Shown in pieces: positions 8,132-16,568 of a stretch of 53,691 nt of DNA; the stretch's first letter is position 1, and every line of letters begins with the position of its first letter. Position numbers and translations under genes: made by a program. This stretch comes from Mesorhizobium sp. (GTDB lineage: Bacteria > Pseudomonadota > Alphaproteobacteria > Rhizobiales > Rhizobiaceae): assembly GCA_004020875.1 (NCBI GenBank), contig SAPZ01000034.1:1-53691 (forward strand). The letters are read 5' to 3'. A model generated the notes under the pieces. It saw nothing but the letters and a program-made list of their open reading frames with translations, was not told where the DNA came from and made no database searches.

Positions 8132-9397
8132 TCAGGACCATTCCAGGATCAGATTCTCGATCCCGAACACATGGCCGCCGAAGGTGATAGGTTCAGTCCC
8201 TGTCTTGATCCGAAAGGCTGGGATGCGCGCCAGCCACTCCTCCAGGCCAATGACAATCTCCCGCCGGGCAAGGTGTGAGCCAAGACAACGATGGGGACCA
8301 TAGCCAAAGGCAGCGTGCCGGTTGTCCTCGCGCGCCAGATCGATCTCATTCGGGCATTCGAATTCCGCCGGGTCACGATTGGCAATCATCGTGGCACAGG
8401 AAACATAATCTCCCTTGCGGATCGGCGCGCCTTTGAAGTCGACATCCTTCGTTGCCACTCGGATCATCTGAATGGTCGAATAGGCGCGCAGCAATTCTTC
8501 CGCAGCGACGGCAATCCGGTCAGGTTCGCTTCGTAGCAATTCCTGATCTTTGGGGTTGCGCGCGAGATGGGCCAAGTCGAAGCATATGGCTGCTGAGACC
8601 GTGTCGAGTCCCGCGACGAACACAAGCACGCCGATGCCACGGACTTCTTCGTCACTGAGCAGACGACCCTCGACCTTTGCCTTCACGATGAAGGTCATGA
8701 AATCATCGACCGGCTCCTTGCGGCGCTCGGTGGCAAGTTCGTCGATGAAGGCCACGATCGTCCGGGCTGCGGGTGGTCGTTGCTCCTTATCGCCGTGGAG
8801 CAGATCTCTAGCCCAGCCGACAAATGTTTCTAGTCCGTCGTCCGAAAGCCCAATAAAGCGAAGGAAGATATTGACCGCGAACGGAACTGCAAAATCCTTC
8901 ATGATGTCGCAGCTCGTGCCTGATGCGGCGATCCTGTCGATCAGCTTGATCGCTCGTTCCCGGACAGCCGGCTCCAATGCCATTACCCGCTTTGGCGAAA
9001 GCAGCGGATTGAGCAGTGAGCGAAAAACACCGTGGAATGGCGGATCGAGCTCAAGCGGGATCATCGGCCAGCTCTCGCCGAGCACAGAGGCGAAGATGCT
9101 GCGATGGCTGGAAAACGTTTCGGTGTCCTGCAGCACCCGGCGCTGGTCGCTCGCGCGAGTGATGACCCAGGTACCCCGACCGTCGCGCGTGTTGCTGGTT
9201 GAATAAAAGATCGGAGGCCCGGCATGAACGCAAGCAACCGCTGCATGCGGATCCCCGTTGGCCGTCGGCAACATGCCGGGCGACGTAAACAGGCTGAAGT
9301 CCCTCACCATTTCGGGCGGGACATGATCTGGAACCGGCCGCGATTTAACCGCGCCAGAATCGAGAGACCGTTCATGAGATGCTGTCGGCATTTGCAT
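8132..9397 (-). CDS. Cytochrome P450, CYP127-like
   Basis: A 421-residue soluble bacterial P450. The I-helix oxygen-binding segment is VFVAGLDTVSAAI (about residues 246-258), the K-helix ExxR is EELLR, and the haem-thiolate loop FGYGPHRCLG lies about residues 355-364 with the axial cysteine. The family inserts one oxygen atom into an organic substrate using ferredoxin electrons. Context and resemblance to the NGR234 cluster suggest CYP127A, whose substrate is not known to me. It heads the operon that runs through ferredoxin, SDR, LLM and nifQ. The start is uncertain: the sigma-54 promoter predicts initiation near 9398, which would make an ATG at 9397 almost leaderless, so a start further in is possible. 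Confidence 0.88.
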   Translation of the reverse strand: MQMPTASHERSLDSGAVKSRPVPDHVPPEMVRDFSLFTSPGMLPTANGDPHAAVACVHAGPPIFYSTSNTRDGRGTWVITRASDQRRVLQDTETFSSHRSIFASVLGESWPMIPLELDPPFHGVFRSLLNPLLSPKRVMALEPAVRERAIKLIDRIAASGTSCDIMKDFAVPFAVNIFLRFIGLSDDGLETFVGWARDLLHGDKEQRPPAARTIVAFIDELATERRKEPVDDFMTFIVKAKVEGRLLSDEEVRGIGVLVFVAGLDTVSAAICFDLAHLARNPKDQELLRSEPDRIAVAAEELLRAYSTIQMIRVATKDVDFKGAPIRKGDYVSCATMIANRDPAEFECPNEIDLAREDNRHAAFGYGPHRCLGSHLARREIVIGLEEWLARIPAFRIKTGTEPITFGGHVFGIENLILEWS

Positions 9398-9409
9398 GCA
9401 ATCGTTGGT

Positions 9410-9425
9410 GCAAGCTCCGTGCCGA
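9410..9425 (-). promoter_or_regulatory. Sigma-54 promoter of the P450-nifQ operon
   Basis: The minus strand reads TCGGCACGGAGCTTGC, with the GGCAC/TTGC core and GG and GC exactly 10 bases apart. It lies immediately upstream of the P450 gene and about 85 bp from a NifA site. Confidence 0.75.
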
Positions 9426-9507
9426 ATTCGTCTTTCGATAATCCTTGCCGTTTGCTGGGCAACAGGTGGCGCCTGTGCTGACTTACTGGTCGGGATTGCA
9501 ACATTCT

Positions 9508-9523
9508 TGTCCAGCGTCGGACA
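9508..9523. promoter_or_regulatory. NifA upstream activator sequence (P450-nifQ operon)
   Basis: TGTCCAGCGTCGGACA is an exact TGT-N10-ACA site with the same TCGGACA arm as the other sites in this window. Distance to the promoter at 9410-9425 fits NifA activation. Confidence 0.75.
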
Positions 9524-10799
9524 CAGAATGTAGAAAGCTAGACACCGACTTGGAGCAACTCAATTGGTGGGATCGCTAGCCGATCATGTGCCCGGGGAGC
9601 ATCCAGTTCGAAAGGTTGCGCTAAGCGGTTTGGTGACTTGGCCGAGGTCACCCAGGTGGAAATGACCAACACTTGTTCGTGAGCCTAGTGGCGCTCCCCT
9701 CGATGATGTCTGGCGGGGTGGTTAGCCGCCTCCGTGGGACAAGGTCAGTCTACAAGAATGGGCTATAGCCTCTCCTCGCCTGCCTCATTGGCCCTCCTTC
9801 AGAGCCGGCCACACGAGCTTTCGTCTTTCAGCACGGCGTTTTCTCGCCAGCTACCAGAGCCACACCGATGCCGTTAATGAGCGTCCAGTCGAGGGGTTGT
9901 GTGGCCCTGTCCATCTTGCCCAGCACCTTGGCTTCGCATTTGCCGGTGCGGCGGAAAGCCTTCAAGACGCAGTTCTTGACCTTCTCCAGATCAGCCTCGG
10001 ACGGATATCGGCAAGGGTTCAGCTCGTCCTTTTGAACTTGCGCATCTTCGTGTTGGCGAACCCCAGGCCGCCCGACATATTTGCGGCCTATCCGGCACCT
10101 CAACTTCGAACAACCTTGCGGCAAGCTCTTGGGATAGCCCACGCTCGTGCCTCCACCACCCGCTCAGCAGAGCCAGATTTGTCGTTGATGGCACGGTACT
10201 TGCGCAGTCATTCGCAGACGCGTCACGGACCGAGAGTGTCGTCCCATGAATTCAATCACCAAAAAGGCCGCCCGACGTTGCTGGGACCGCCTGCAATTAC
10301 CTTATCCCAGAATTGGGAGCAACGGCTTCAAAAGGGATAACTCATCACCTCAATTCTGTCGATCGCGCGGCCATCGAACCGCAGCCATCGATCAGACTTC
10401 CGCCTCGTTGCACTCATTGCGACCGCCTTGGTGCTTGCGACGACCGCTCAATTCTGGCTGCCAGGATAACCGCATATGGCGACGGAACTTCCTGCTTCAA
10501 AGCAATATAGAGATCGTCGATCATCCCCCCATCAAGGCCTCGATCGAGGACACCGCGTTCGGCTTGCTTGGTTCGCAGTGAACAGGCCGCACTTCGACGG
10601 ATGCGATCGATGCGACCGCGCCGAGAACTCTCCCGCATTGTCGACGGTTGTGTCCGTCGGCCCTCCGATGAGGCCTCGGATGCGTGGGCGCCGAGGCCTC
10701 GACTGAGGCCGACTGGCCGCCGCCGGAAGGTCTAGCGGCTTTGATCCCCGGCGATATAGCCACCCCTGCTGCAACAGCTCCTAGCTGGAGAACTCATTC
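9524..10799. other. Long stretch without recognisable genes
   Basis: About 1.3 kb holding only short, overlapping open frames on both strands. None has a domain I recognise or a convincing start. The many short frames suggest decayed coding sequence, possibly mobile-element debris, but I cannot identify its source. Confidence 0.5.
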
Positions 10800-12032
10800 A
10801 TGACCGAATCGGCGACAGATTTAGTGGACGCGGCTCTGTTCGACCGAGATCGGCTTGACCCAGAAAGTCCCTATCAACGGTCTGGCCCCGCATGGGGTGC
10901 GATCATTTCGCTTTCCTTCGGCACCTTCGGGCTTGTGACGGCAGAGTTTCTGCCCGCCAGCGTTCTGACACCGCTCGCGCATGATCTCGGTATCAGCACT
11001 GGCACGGCTGGACAGGCGCTAACAGCGACCGCAATCGTCGCGGCGATCTCGGCACCGACAATGGCCATCGTGACAAAGCGTCTGGACCGCAGGGTCGTCA
11101 TCTGGGCGATGACGCTGCTGCTGATCCTGTCGAACGTTCTGGCGGAGGTTGCGGGGTCGCTGCCGGTGTTGCTGGCGGCACGCGTCGTCCTCGGCATATC
11201 GCTCGGTGGTTTTTGGTCAATTTCGGCAGCGTTGGCAATGCGGCTGGTTCCAAGTCACCTCATGCCGCGCGCCATGTCGATCATCCTCACCGGCGTTTCT
11301 GTCGCCTCCGTCTGCGCGGCTCCAATCGGCGCTTATGTCGGTGACATTTGGGGATGGCGAGCCTCGTTCAAGGTCGCCGCAATCGTGAGTGCCGTTGCGC
11401 TGCTCGTGCAACTCGTAACCATTCCGCCACTGCCTCCGATCGAAGTGCGCAGATTCCGCAGTCCGCTGGATGTCGCGAAGAATCCGACGATGAAGGTTGC
11501 GGTCCTAGTCGTGCTATTGGTCGCTTCCGGCCATTTTGCCAGCTTCGCCTACATCCGCGACTTTCTCGAGAGCGTTCCTCCGCTCGACAAGAAGTCGATC
11601 CCGCTCGTGTTCCTTGCTTCTGGCACGGCCGGCGTCTTCGGCAATTTAGCGGGCGCATTCCTCACCAAACACAGTCTCAAGGCAGTCGCGGCCCTGCCGC
11701 CCCTGCTCATTGCCGTAGCCGCTGTCTCGCTCCTGACTATGGGAGCATCGGCCTTGACCTCGGCAATTGCAGTTGCCGTATGGGGCTTTGCTTTTGGCGC
11801 GGTCCCGGTCGGATTGCAGACCTGGATGGTGCTGCGCGCCGCTCCGAAACAGGCCGAGAGCGCTGGTGTACTGATGGTCATAGCCTTCCAAGTGGCGATC
11901 GCAGCCGGCACAACTTTCGGTGGCCTATTGGTGGATCACACGGGCATTGCCAGTGTCTTTCTCTACAGCGCGGTTGCCACGTTCCTCGCTGTCTTGACAG
12001 TATTTCTGCTCGGCCCGAACCGCAACAGCTGA
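10800..12032 (+). CDS. MFS transporter (drug/sugar efflux type)
   Basis: A 410-residue membrane protein with about 12 hydrophobic segments and a short hydrophilic N-terminus of about 30 residues. The first segment contains FGLVTAEFLPASVLTPLA, typical of the arabinose/multidrug efflux branch of the major facilitator superfamily. The cytoplasmic loop after helix 2 carries TKRLDRRVV, the place of the family's conserved basic loop motif. It is expected to export a small molecule by proton antiport. It stands alone, upstream of and convergent with hmuS and downstream of a gene-poor stretch. It lies about 1.4 kb from the divergently transcribed P450 operon and could export its product, but nothing in the sequence proves this. 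Confidence 0.85.
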   Translation: MTESATDLVDAALFDRDRLDPESPYQRSGPAWGAIISLSFGTFGLVTAEFLPASVLTPLAHDLGISTGTAGQALTATAIVAAISAPTMAIVTKRLDRRVVIWAMTLLLILSNVLAEVAGSLPVLLAARVVLGISLGGFWSISAALAMRLVPSHLMPRAMSIILTGVSVASVCAAPIGAYVGDIWGWRASFKVAAIVSAVALLVQLVTIPPLPPIEVRRFRSPLDVAKNPTMKVAVLVVLLVASGHFASFAYIRDFLESVPPLDKKSIPLVFLASGTAGVFGNLAGAFLTKHSLKAVAALPPLLIAVAAVSLLTMGASALTSAIAVAVWGFAFGAVPVGLQTWMVLRAAPKQAESAGVLMVIAFQVAIAAGTTFGGLLVDHTGIASVFLYSAVATFLAVLTVFLLGPNRNS

Positions 12033-12278
12033 CCGCCTGGTGGGGAGTGACGACGGTCGGTGGCGTTAACGCTATTGTCACCTCTGAGCTCGGCCAAAGG
12101 CCGCGGCTTCGTCGTAACCATGCCTTCGATGGGGCAGCGCCAAATTGCTACCTGCTCATCGCGTTATGACAATACAGCGCGCTTATTGCGTCATCGTGTT
12201 CCCGATCTCGGCTTCAATGCCCGGCTACTCGCTGCGGAGGCAGATGGGCGCCGGCGTCCCACCGACAACGATCGGTCT

Positions 12279-12306
12279 TTCTCATGTAGCTGTTCTCATG
12301 TAGCTG
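12279..12306. repeat. 14-bp tandem duplication at the hmuS 3' end
   Basis: TTCTCATGTAGCTG occurs twice in direct succession. The hmuS stop codon lies inside the first copy, so the duplication replaces the natural last codons and alters the C-terminus by a few residues. Confidence 0.85.
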
Positions 12307-13340
12307 TCGGGGAAACGCGGCAGGTTTTCCGCCAGAACCCGCCAGTCGTCGCGCTCGCGTTCGCCTTCCTTGCGCGCACCGAACAACTGGATGATCATCT
12401 TGCCGTCGGACCCATATGCTTCGAGCGAGGTGACGTGACTGTCATTGGTCGGCTTGCGCACGGCCCAAACCTCACGGATTTGGTGGCTCCTGAGATGCAG
12501 CCGGAAGGTTTCGTCCAGCACATAGATGCACGGCCCGATCTGCTTGACCGACTTGATTAAGCCGGAATGGGTCTGGATAGAGCCTCGGTTGCCGACGAAG
12601 CACATGATCGGCAATTCGTCTTCGGCCGCACGCTGGAGCACGGCGCCAACTGCAGCATTGTCGAGCAGCCAAGCGTAATCCTGGCCTACCATGCGCAAAG
12701 CCTGGCAGCGGCTGAGCTTGAGCGTCTTCAGAAGGTTGACGTCAGTCAGCCGGCTCCAGTGCTCGCGTAGGTCGTCCACCGTGCCGGCCCGGTCCGCAGT
12801 CCTCGCGCCCAGGTCGGCTACTCTCGCCTTAAGCGACATGGTCGGCTCCTGGTTGGCGGATACGAGCTCGGCCACCAGCTTTCGATAGGCATGAAGGTTG
12901 GAGACCGGCCTGAGATGCACCTTATGCACTGCTGCGCCGGCGGCGTCGAAGAATTGCAAACTGCGCTGGATTCCGCCGCGATGGCGCCTTTCAACAGCGA
13001 AACCATACCTCCAAGCCTGCGGGAAGACGCGAAGGTCGAATTCGTCACCAAGGACCATGGCGTGATTGTTGCCGGTTATCACTTTGTTGAAGACGCCAAT
13101 CTTTTCGTGCACGGCACCTTGATTGCGGGTCAGCGCCGTCACTTCGCCCACGAATTCGAGGCCCGTCAGCAGGTGATTGACGCGCGGGTCGATGCGTGCC
13201 GCGCCGAAACCGCAATGGGCCGCGACCAGTTCCGCTTCCGAAATGCCCAATTGGGCGGCGAAATCACGCGCGGGAATGCTCGGACAGACTTCCCACGCAC
13301 GCCGGATTTCGTTGGGCGACCGCTTCTTGCGCTGATCCAT
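12282..13340 (-). CDS. hmuS: Haem utilisation/degradation protein HmuS
   Basis: A 352-residue cytoplasmic protein of the HmuS/HemS/ChuS family, which is made of two similar halves. Both are visible: the first half has MVLGDEFDLRVFPQAWRYGFAVE and the second has IYVLDETFRLHLRSHQI, with the NRGSIQTHSG segment of the second half near residue 250. Length agrees with the family (about 340-350). HmuS handles haem delivered by the HmuTUV importer, acting as chaperone or degrading it to release iron. No hmuTUV or receptor gene lies nearby, which is unusual. The C-terminus is changed by a 14-bp tandem duplication. It is convergent with the MFS gene. In this setting it might help recover iron for nitrogenase and cytochromes. 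Confidence 0.87.
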   Translation of the reverse strand: MDQRKKRSPNEIRRAWEVCPSIPARDFAAQLGISEAELVAAHCGFGAARIDPRVNHLLTGLEFVGEVTALTRNQGAVHEKIGVFNKVITGNNHAMVLGDEFDLRVFPQAWRYGFAVERRHRGGIQRSLQFFDAAGAAVHKVHLRPVSNLHAYRKLVAELVSANQEPTMSLKARVADLGARTADRAGTVDDLREHWSRLTDVNLLKTLKLSRCQALRMVGQDYAWLLDNAAVGAVLQRAAEDELPIMCFVGNRGSIQTHSGLIKSVKQIGPCIYVLDETFRLHLRSHQIREVWAVRKPTNDSHVTSLEAYGSDGKMIIQLFGARKEGERERDDWRVLAENLPRFPDSYMRTAT

Positions 13341-13793
13341 GTTTTTAACCCCGCCCCGTTCTTCTTTTGACGATCGGTCGAAAAAAGGGCCTCAGGGGTG
13401 TGCACGGCGGACGCGATTGATCGTCAGGCACACGCCAGTCGAATCCTGTCTCCGGGCGGTCAGCGGCCAATCGCCGGTAGAGAGCGATTGTTGGGTGGTC
13501 GGCGCCAATCGGCCGATCGAGCATTCGGGTTCCACCGGCGGTGCTGCTTTCCCACACAAGGCGGGTCTGAGGGAGGAGCGACATATTGCTTCCTTCGTTC
13601 TTCGATTGCGAGGGCAACCCAAAGGTGAATCGGCCGGCAATTTTGCCGCCGCAACGAAGGCTCTCAAAAGTCGTGCCAGTTGCTCCGCGGCAAGCTCTGA
13701 ACATCTTTGGCTCTGTTCATTGCTTTACGCGTGAGTGCATCGCGAACTCAGGCGCCCCTCCTGTGACGCGGACGCGACAAACCCGACAGTAAG
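13341..13793. other. No recognisable gene
   Basis: Only short antisense-style open frames are present between hmuS and the hesB promoter. No domain or start signal was recognised on either strand. Confidence 0.5.
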
Positions 13794-13809
13794 TGTCGGT
13801 TGTCGGACG
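13794..13809. promoter_or_regulatory. Near-consensus NifA activator site (hesB-nifS)
   Basis: TGTCGGTTGTCGGACG differs from TGT-N10-ACA only in the last base. It is preceded by an inverted CCGACA, so the block forms a CCGACA-N5-TGTCGG palindrome. It lies about 65 bp upstream of the sigma-54 promoter at 13874. Confidence 0.45.
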
Positions 13810-13873
13810 TCTCCCCAGCAATCGAGCATAGAGACGTCGGGATGTCCTACCGTTTTTACACACGTCTTCCCTT

Positions 13874-13888
13874 TGGCACGGTTCATGC
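13874..13888 (+). promoter_or_regulatory. Sigma-54 promoter of the hesB-nifS cluster
   Basis: TGGCACGGTTCATGC has the full TGGCAC -24 box and a GC at the right distance (10 bases after GG). The hesB/iscA-like gene starts 45 bp downstream. Confidence 0.72.
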
Positions 13889-13932
13889 GAGATGATCCGC
13901 GAAAACGTCACGGACCGAGGAGAAATCGAGCC

Positions 13933-14253
13933 ATGATTACGCTCACCGACAACGCTGTTGCCGCCATCAAGGCCGCTCTTTACCGCGCCAGCGAGCCGGC
14001 GGAAGGATTTCGCATCATGGTCCATGCCGGCGGCTGCGCCGGCTTCCAATACTCAATGGGCCTGGAGAGCGTCTCACATGAGGGCGATACGATCATCGAG
14101 CGAGATGGGCTCAAGGTGTTCATGGATAGAGGCTCCCAACCCCATGCCGCCGGCATGACCGTCGACTTCGTCACAGGGCTCGAAACATCCGGCTTTGTTT
14201 TCGATAACCCCAATGCGCAGGAGAAGTGCAGCTGCGGCAAGTCCTGCAAATGA
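13933..14253 (+). CDS. HesB/IscA-type iron-sulfur carrier, nif-linked
   Basis: A 106-residue A-type Fe-S carrier. It has the conserved GGCAGFQY block (cysteine near residue 35) and the paired C-terminal cysteines in KCSCGKSC near residue 100, the three ligands used to hold a cluster in transit. The start at 13933 is chosen because AGGAGAAAT precedes it and the sigma-54 promoter lies 45 bp upstream; an upstream in-frame methionine would lie before the promoter. The product probably carries clusters assembled with NifS to nitrogenase components. In many nif clusters this gene stands with nifU and nifS. Here nifU is reduced to a relic directly after it. Confidence 0.87.
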   Translation: MITLTDNAVAAIKAALYRASEPAEGFRIMVHAGGCAGFQYSMGLESVSHEGDTIIERDGLKVFMDRGSQPHAAGMTVDFVTGLETSGFVFDNPNAQEKCSCGKSCK

Positions 14254-14270
14254 TTGCAGGGGAACAGGCT

Positions 14271-14390
14271 ATGTTCGACTATAGCGACGCCAAGGAATAC
14301 TGCGTCAAACCGGTAACCCCCGGCGCTCTGGAACCAGCCGACACGCACTGTCGGCCCGGAACAATTGCGTTCGGTGATGTGCCAAATCGC
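14271..14390 (+). pseudogene. nifU: nifU remnant (N-terminal scaffold domain)
   Basis: From the ATG at 14271 the frame reads MFDYSDAKEYCVKP, then GALEPADTH and GTIAFGD. This parallels the NifU/IscU N-terminus (W/FDYS...NPKNAGAL..., then G-S-x-x-CGD). The first cluster cysteine of the CGD motif is replaced by phenylalanine, and similarity is lost soon after, although the frame stays open to 14588. It sits where nifU stands in other nif clusters, between hesB and nifS. I read it as a decayed NifU, so the scaffold role must be filled from elsewhere, for example by a housekeeping SUF system. Confidence 0.6.
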
Positions 14391-14600
14391 GATCATCGAT
14401 CGTTGCCGTGGGCAAGCAAACAACATTGCCCGAAACAGCTGAATTCCCGGCGGATGCCGCCACCAAATGGCAATGTCGGCAGCGACCGGTCAGCCAAGCC
14501 ATCGCTCGCCCGGCCGCCCACCTCACCAGATACGATATGCGCCAGAGGTTCAATGGCCCGCCTACCCTTGAATCATTTCAGCAGTTGAAGGATCACTCCC

Positions 14601-15815
14601 ATGAGACCTGTCTATCTCGACAACAACGCAACGACGCGGGTTGATCCTGCAGTCCTTGGAGCGATGTTGCCTTTCTTTACGGAGCAATTTGGCAATCCTT
14701 CGTCCATGCACGCCTATGGCGCATCGGTTGCTGAAGCCGTGAGAAAGGCGAGGCGGCAGTTGCAAGCCCTCATCGGCGCGGGATTCGAGGACGAGATCAT
14801 CTTCACCTCGGGCGGGACTGAAAGCGACAGTACAGCCATCCTTTCGGCGCTCGAGGTAATGCCCGGTCGAACGGAAATAGTGACTTCCGCGGTTGAACAT
14901 CCGGCCGTTCTGAAGTTGTGCGCGCACCTTGAAAAGACGCGCGGCGTCAAGGTGCACATTATCCCAGTCGATCACCACGGCCGGCTCGACCTGGACGCCT
15001 ACAGAACCGCCCTCACCCCACAAGTGGCAATCGTCTCGATAATGTGGGCGAACAGTGAGACCGGTACGATCTTTCCCGTGGTTGAGCTTGCCGACCTAGC
15101 CAGGGAAGTCGGCGCGCTTTTCCACACTGATGCAGTGCAGGCGGTCGGAAGGTTTCCGATTGAGCTGAAATCGACCGCGATCGACATGCTGTCGCTCTCC
15201 GCCCACAAGCTGCATGGTCCAAAGGGGATAGGCGCGCTTTATGTAAGACGTGGCGTGCGCTTCTCCTCCCTGATCAAGGGTGGCCACCAAGAGCGCGACC
15301 GGCGTGCAGGCACTGAAAACACACCCGGCATAGTCGGACTGGGCATGGCGGCCGAACTCGCCTTGAAATTCATGGACGAGACAACACGAATAAAATGGTT
15401 GCGCGACCGCCTTGAGAACGGGATCATCCAGCGCATCCCAAACGCATCCATCAACGGCGATCCGCAGGAGCGATTGCCAAACACTGCAAACATTGGATTC
15501 GAAGGTATCGAAGGCGATGCAATCCCAATTGTCCTCAGCCGGCTGGGAATCGCCTGTTCCGCCGGGTCCGCCTGTGCCTCTGGCTCAATGGAACCGAGCC
15601 ATGTTCTGATCGCTATGAACGCGGCATGTGGGGCAGTCCGCTTCTCCTTGTCGCGTGACAACGGCGAAGATGACGTAGACCGCGTGCTTGAGGTCCTGCC
15701 TGCGATCATCGAGAAACTACGTGCCGTTCCCAGTGCTGGACTGTGCGGGCGAGGTGCAGAACACCTTCATTCCGGCCCGGGCCCGAGCGGCACAATAGCC
15801 GACGCCCACTCATGA
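14601..15815 (+). CDS. nifS: Cysteine desulfurase NifS
   Basis: A 404-residue PLP enzyme that removes sulfur from cysteine and passes it as persulfide to Fe-S scaffolds for nitrogenase. Visible features are the N-terminal YLDNNATTRVDP, the substrate-pocket HxD equivalent in FHTDAVQAVG, the PLP lysine in SAHKLHGPKG (near residue 202), and the mobile catalytic loop with CSAGSACASG (cysteine near residue 325). Length matches NifS. The start follows a GGATCACTCCC stretch. It lies in the hesB-nifS-nifW block and is probably transcribed from the sigma-54 promoter at 13874; a palindrome near 14340 resembles a NifA site but is one base short. Confidence 0.94.
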   Translation: MRPVYLDNNATTRVDPAVLGAMLPFFTEQFGNPSSMHAYGASVAEAVRKARRQLQALIGAGFEDEIIFTSGGTESDSTAILSALEVMPGRTEIVTSAVEHPAVLKLCAHLEKTRGVKVHIIPVDHHGRLDLDAYRTALTPQVAIVSIMWANSETGTIFPVVELADLAREVGALFHTDAVQAVGRFPIELKSTAIDMLSLSAHKLHGPKGIGALYVRRGVRFSSLIKGGHQERDRRAGTENTPGIVGLGMAAELALKFMDETTRIKWLRDRLENGIIQRIPNASINGDPQERLPNTANIGFEGIEGDAIPIVLSRLGIACSAGSACASGSMEPSHVLIAMNAACGAVRFSLSRDNGEDDVDRVLEVLPAIIEKLRAVPSAGLCGRGAEHLHSGPGPSGTIADAHS

Positions 15816-16002
15816 GCCGTGAGGACTTCCTCAACGTGACGACCCTACGCAATGGAGAGCAGGCAACCCGGGGTCGCCTTCACCACTTCAGAAAAGCTTG
15901 AGATCGCCAAGTCTCTTGCCCCAGCCGCCGTGCCAGAGGTCGGCACGCCGTCAGCAATGTCACCAACGCATCGACACCACAATTTCGCGCCGGGAGAATA
16001 CA

Positions 16003-16380
16003 ATGAACTGCTCCGCTGACAGCCGCCCGATTGATCCCACCGATATCCTGGCGCGACTGAAGGGCCTGTCGGCTGCGGAGGACTTCTTCGCCTGCCTTGG
16101 CGTCTCCTACGACCCGAAAGTGATGAATGTCTCGCGGCTCCATATCATGAAGCGCGTGGGCCAATACCTTGCCGAAGAAGATTTCTCCGGTCTGCCTGAC
16201 CAGGTAATCGCCGCGCGGGTGCGCGCCAAGCTGGAACGCGCCTACGAAGATTTCGCGACTTCCTCGCCGCTCACGCAACGTGTGTTCAAGGTGCTAAGGG
16301 ACCACGATCCAAACATATGTCCCGCACCTGGCCGCGCCTTCGTCCCGCTCGACTCTGCACTGAAGCGGTTCGGAAAGTAA
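16003..16380 (+). CDS. nifW: Nitrogenase-stabilising protein NifW
   Basis: A 125-residue protein matching NifW, which associates with the MoFe protein and helps protect or mature it under oxygen. Typical blocks are DILARLKGLSAAEDFF near the N-terminus, VMNVSRLHIMKRVGQYL in the middle, and SPLTQRVFKVLRDHD near residue 90. The start at 16003 follows GGGAGAATACA. It lies about 190 bp after nifS and is followed by the separate NifA/sigma-54 promoter of fixABCX, so it is probably the last gene of the hesB-nifS transcript. Confidence 0.92.
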   Translation: MNCSADSRPIDPTDILARLKGLSAAEDFFACLGVSYDPKVMNVSRLHIMKRVGQYLAEEDFSGLPDQVIAARVRAKLERAYEDFATSSPLTQRVFKVLRDHDPNICPAPGRAFVPLDSALKRFGK

Positions 16381-16408
16381 TGAGCCCGACACGGCTGCGA
16401 CGCGACAA

Positions 16409-16424
16409 TGTCGGGAAGTCGACA
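16409..16424. promoter_or_regulatory. NifA upstream activator sequence (fixABCX)
   Basis: TGTCGGGAAGTCGACA is an exact TGT-N10-ACA site, 85 bp before the sigma-54 promoter at 16495 and in the spacer after nifW. Confidence 0.75.
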
Positions 16425-16494
16425 AATCCAGTCCTCATGACGCCTCCTCGGACGCAAACGAAGCCACCTTCTGGAATAGAGGCAGGAAGAAGAC

Positions 16495-16510
16495 TTGGCA
16501 TGAACGATGC
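16495..16510 (+). promoter_or_regulatory. Sigma-54 promoter of fixABCX
   Basis: TTGGCATGAACGATGC shows GG and GC exactly 10 bases apart with a good -24 box. The fixA start lies about 60 bp downstream. Confidence 0.75.
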
Positions 16511-16568
16511 AGGCAATGAGGTGAACCGCCAAGCACGCATCCGGACTGGGAGCTTAGAGAAATCGCCA

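Noticed and set aside
14336..14365. NifA-type site before nifS
   Set aside because: The palindrome CCGACACGCACTGTCGG is present, but the TGT to ACA spacing is 9 rather than 10, and no sigma-54 promoter follows. I do not count it as a NifA site.
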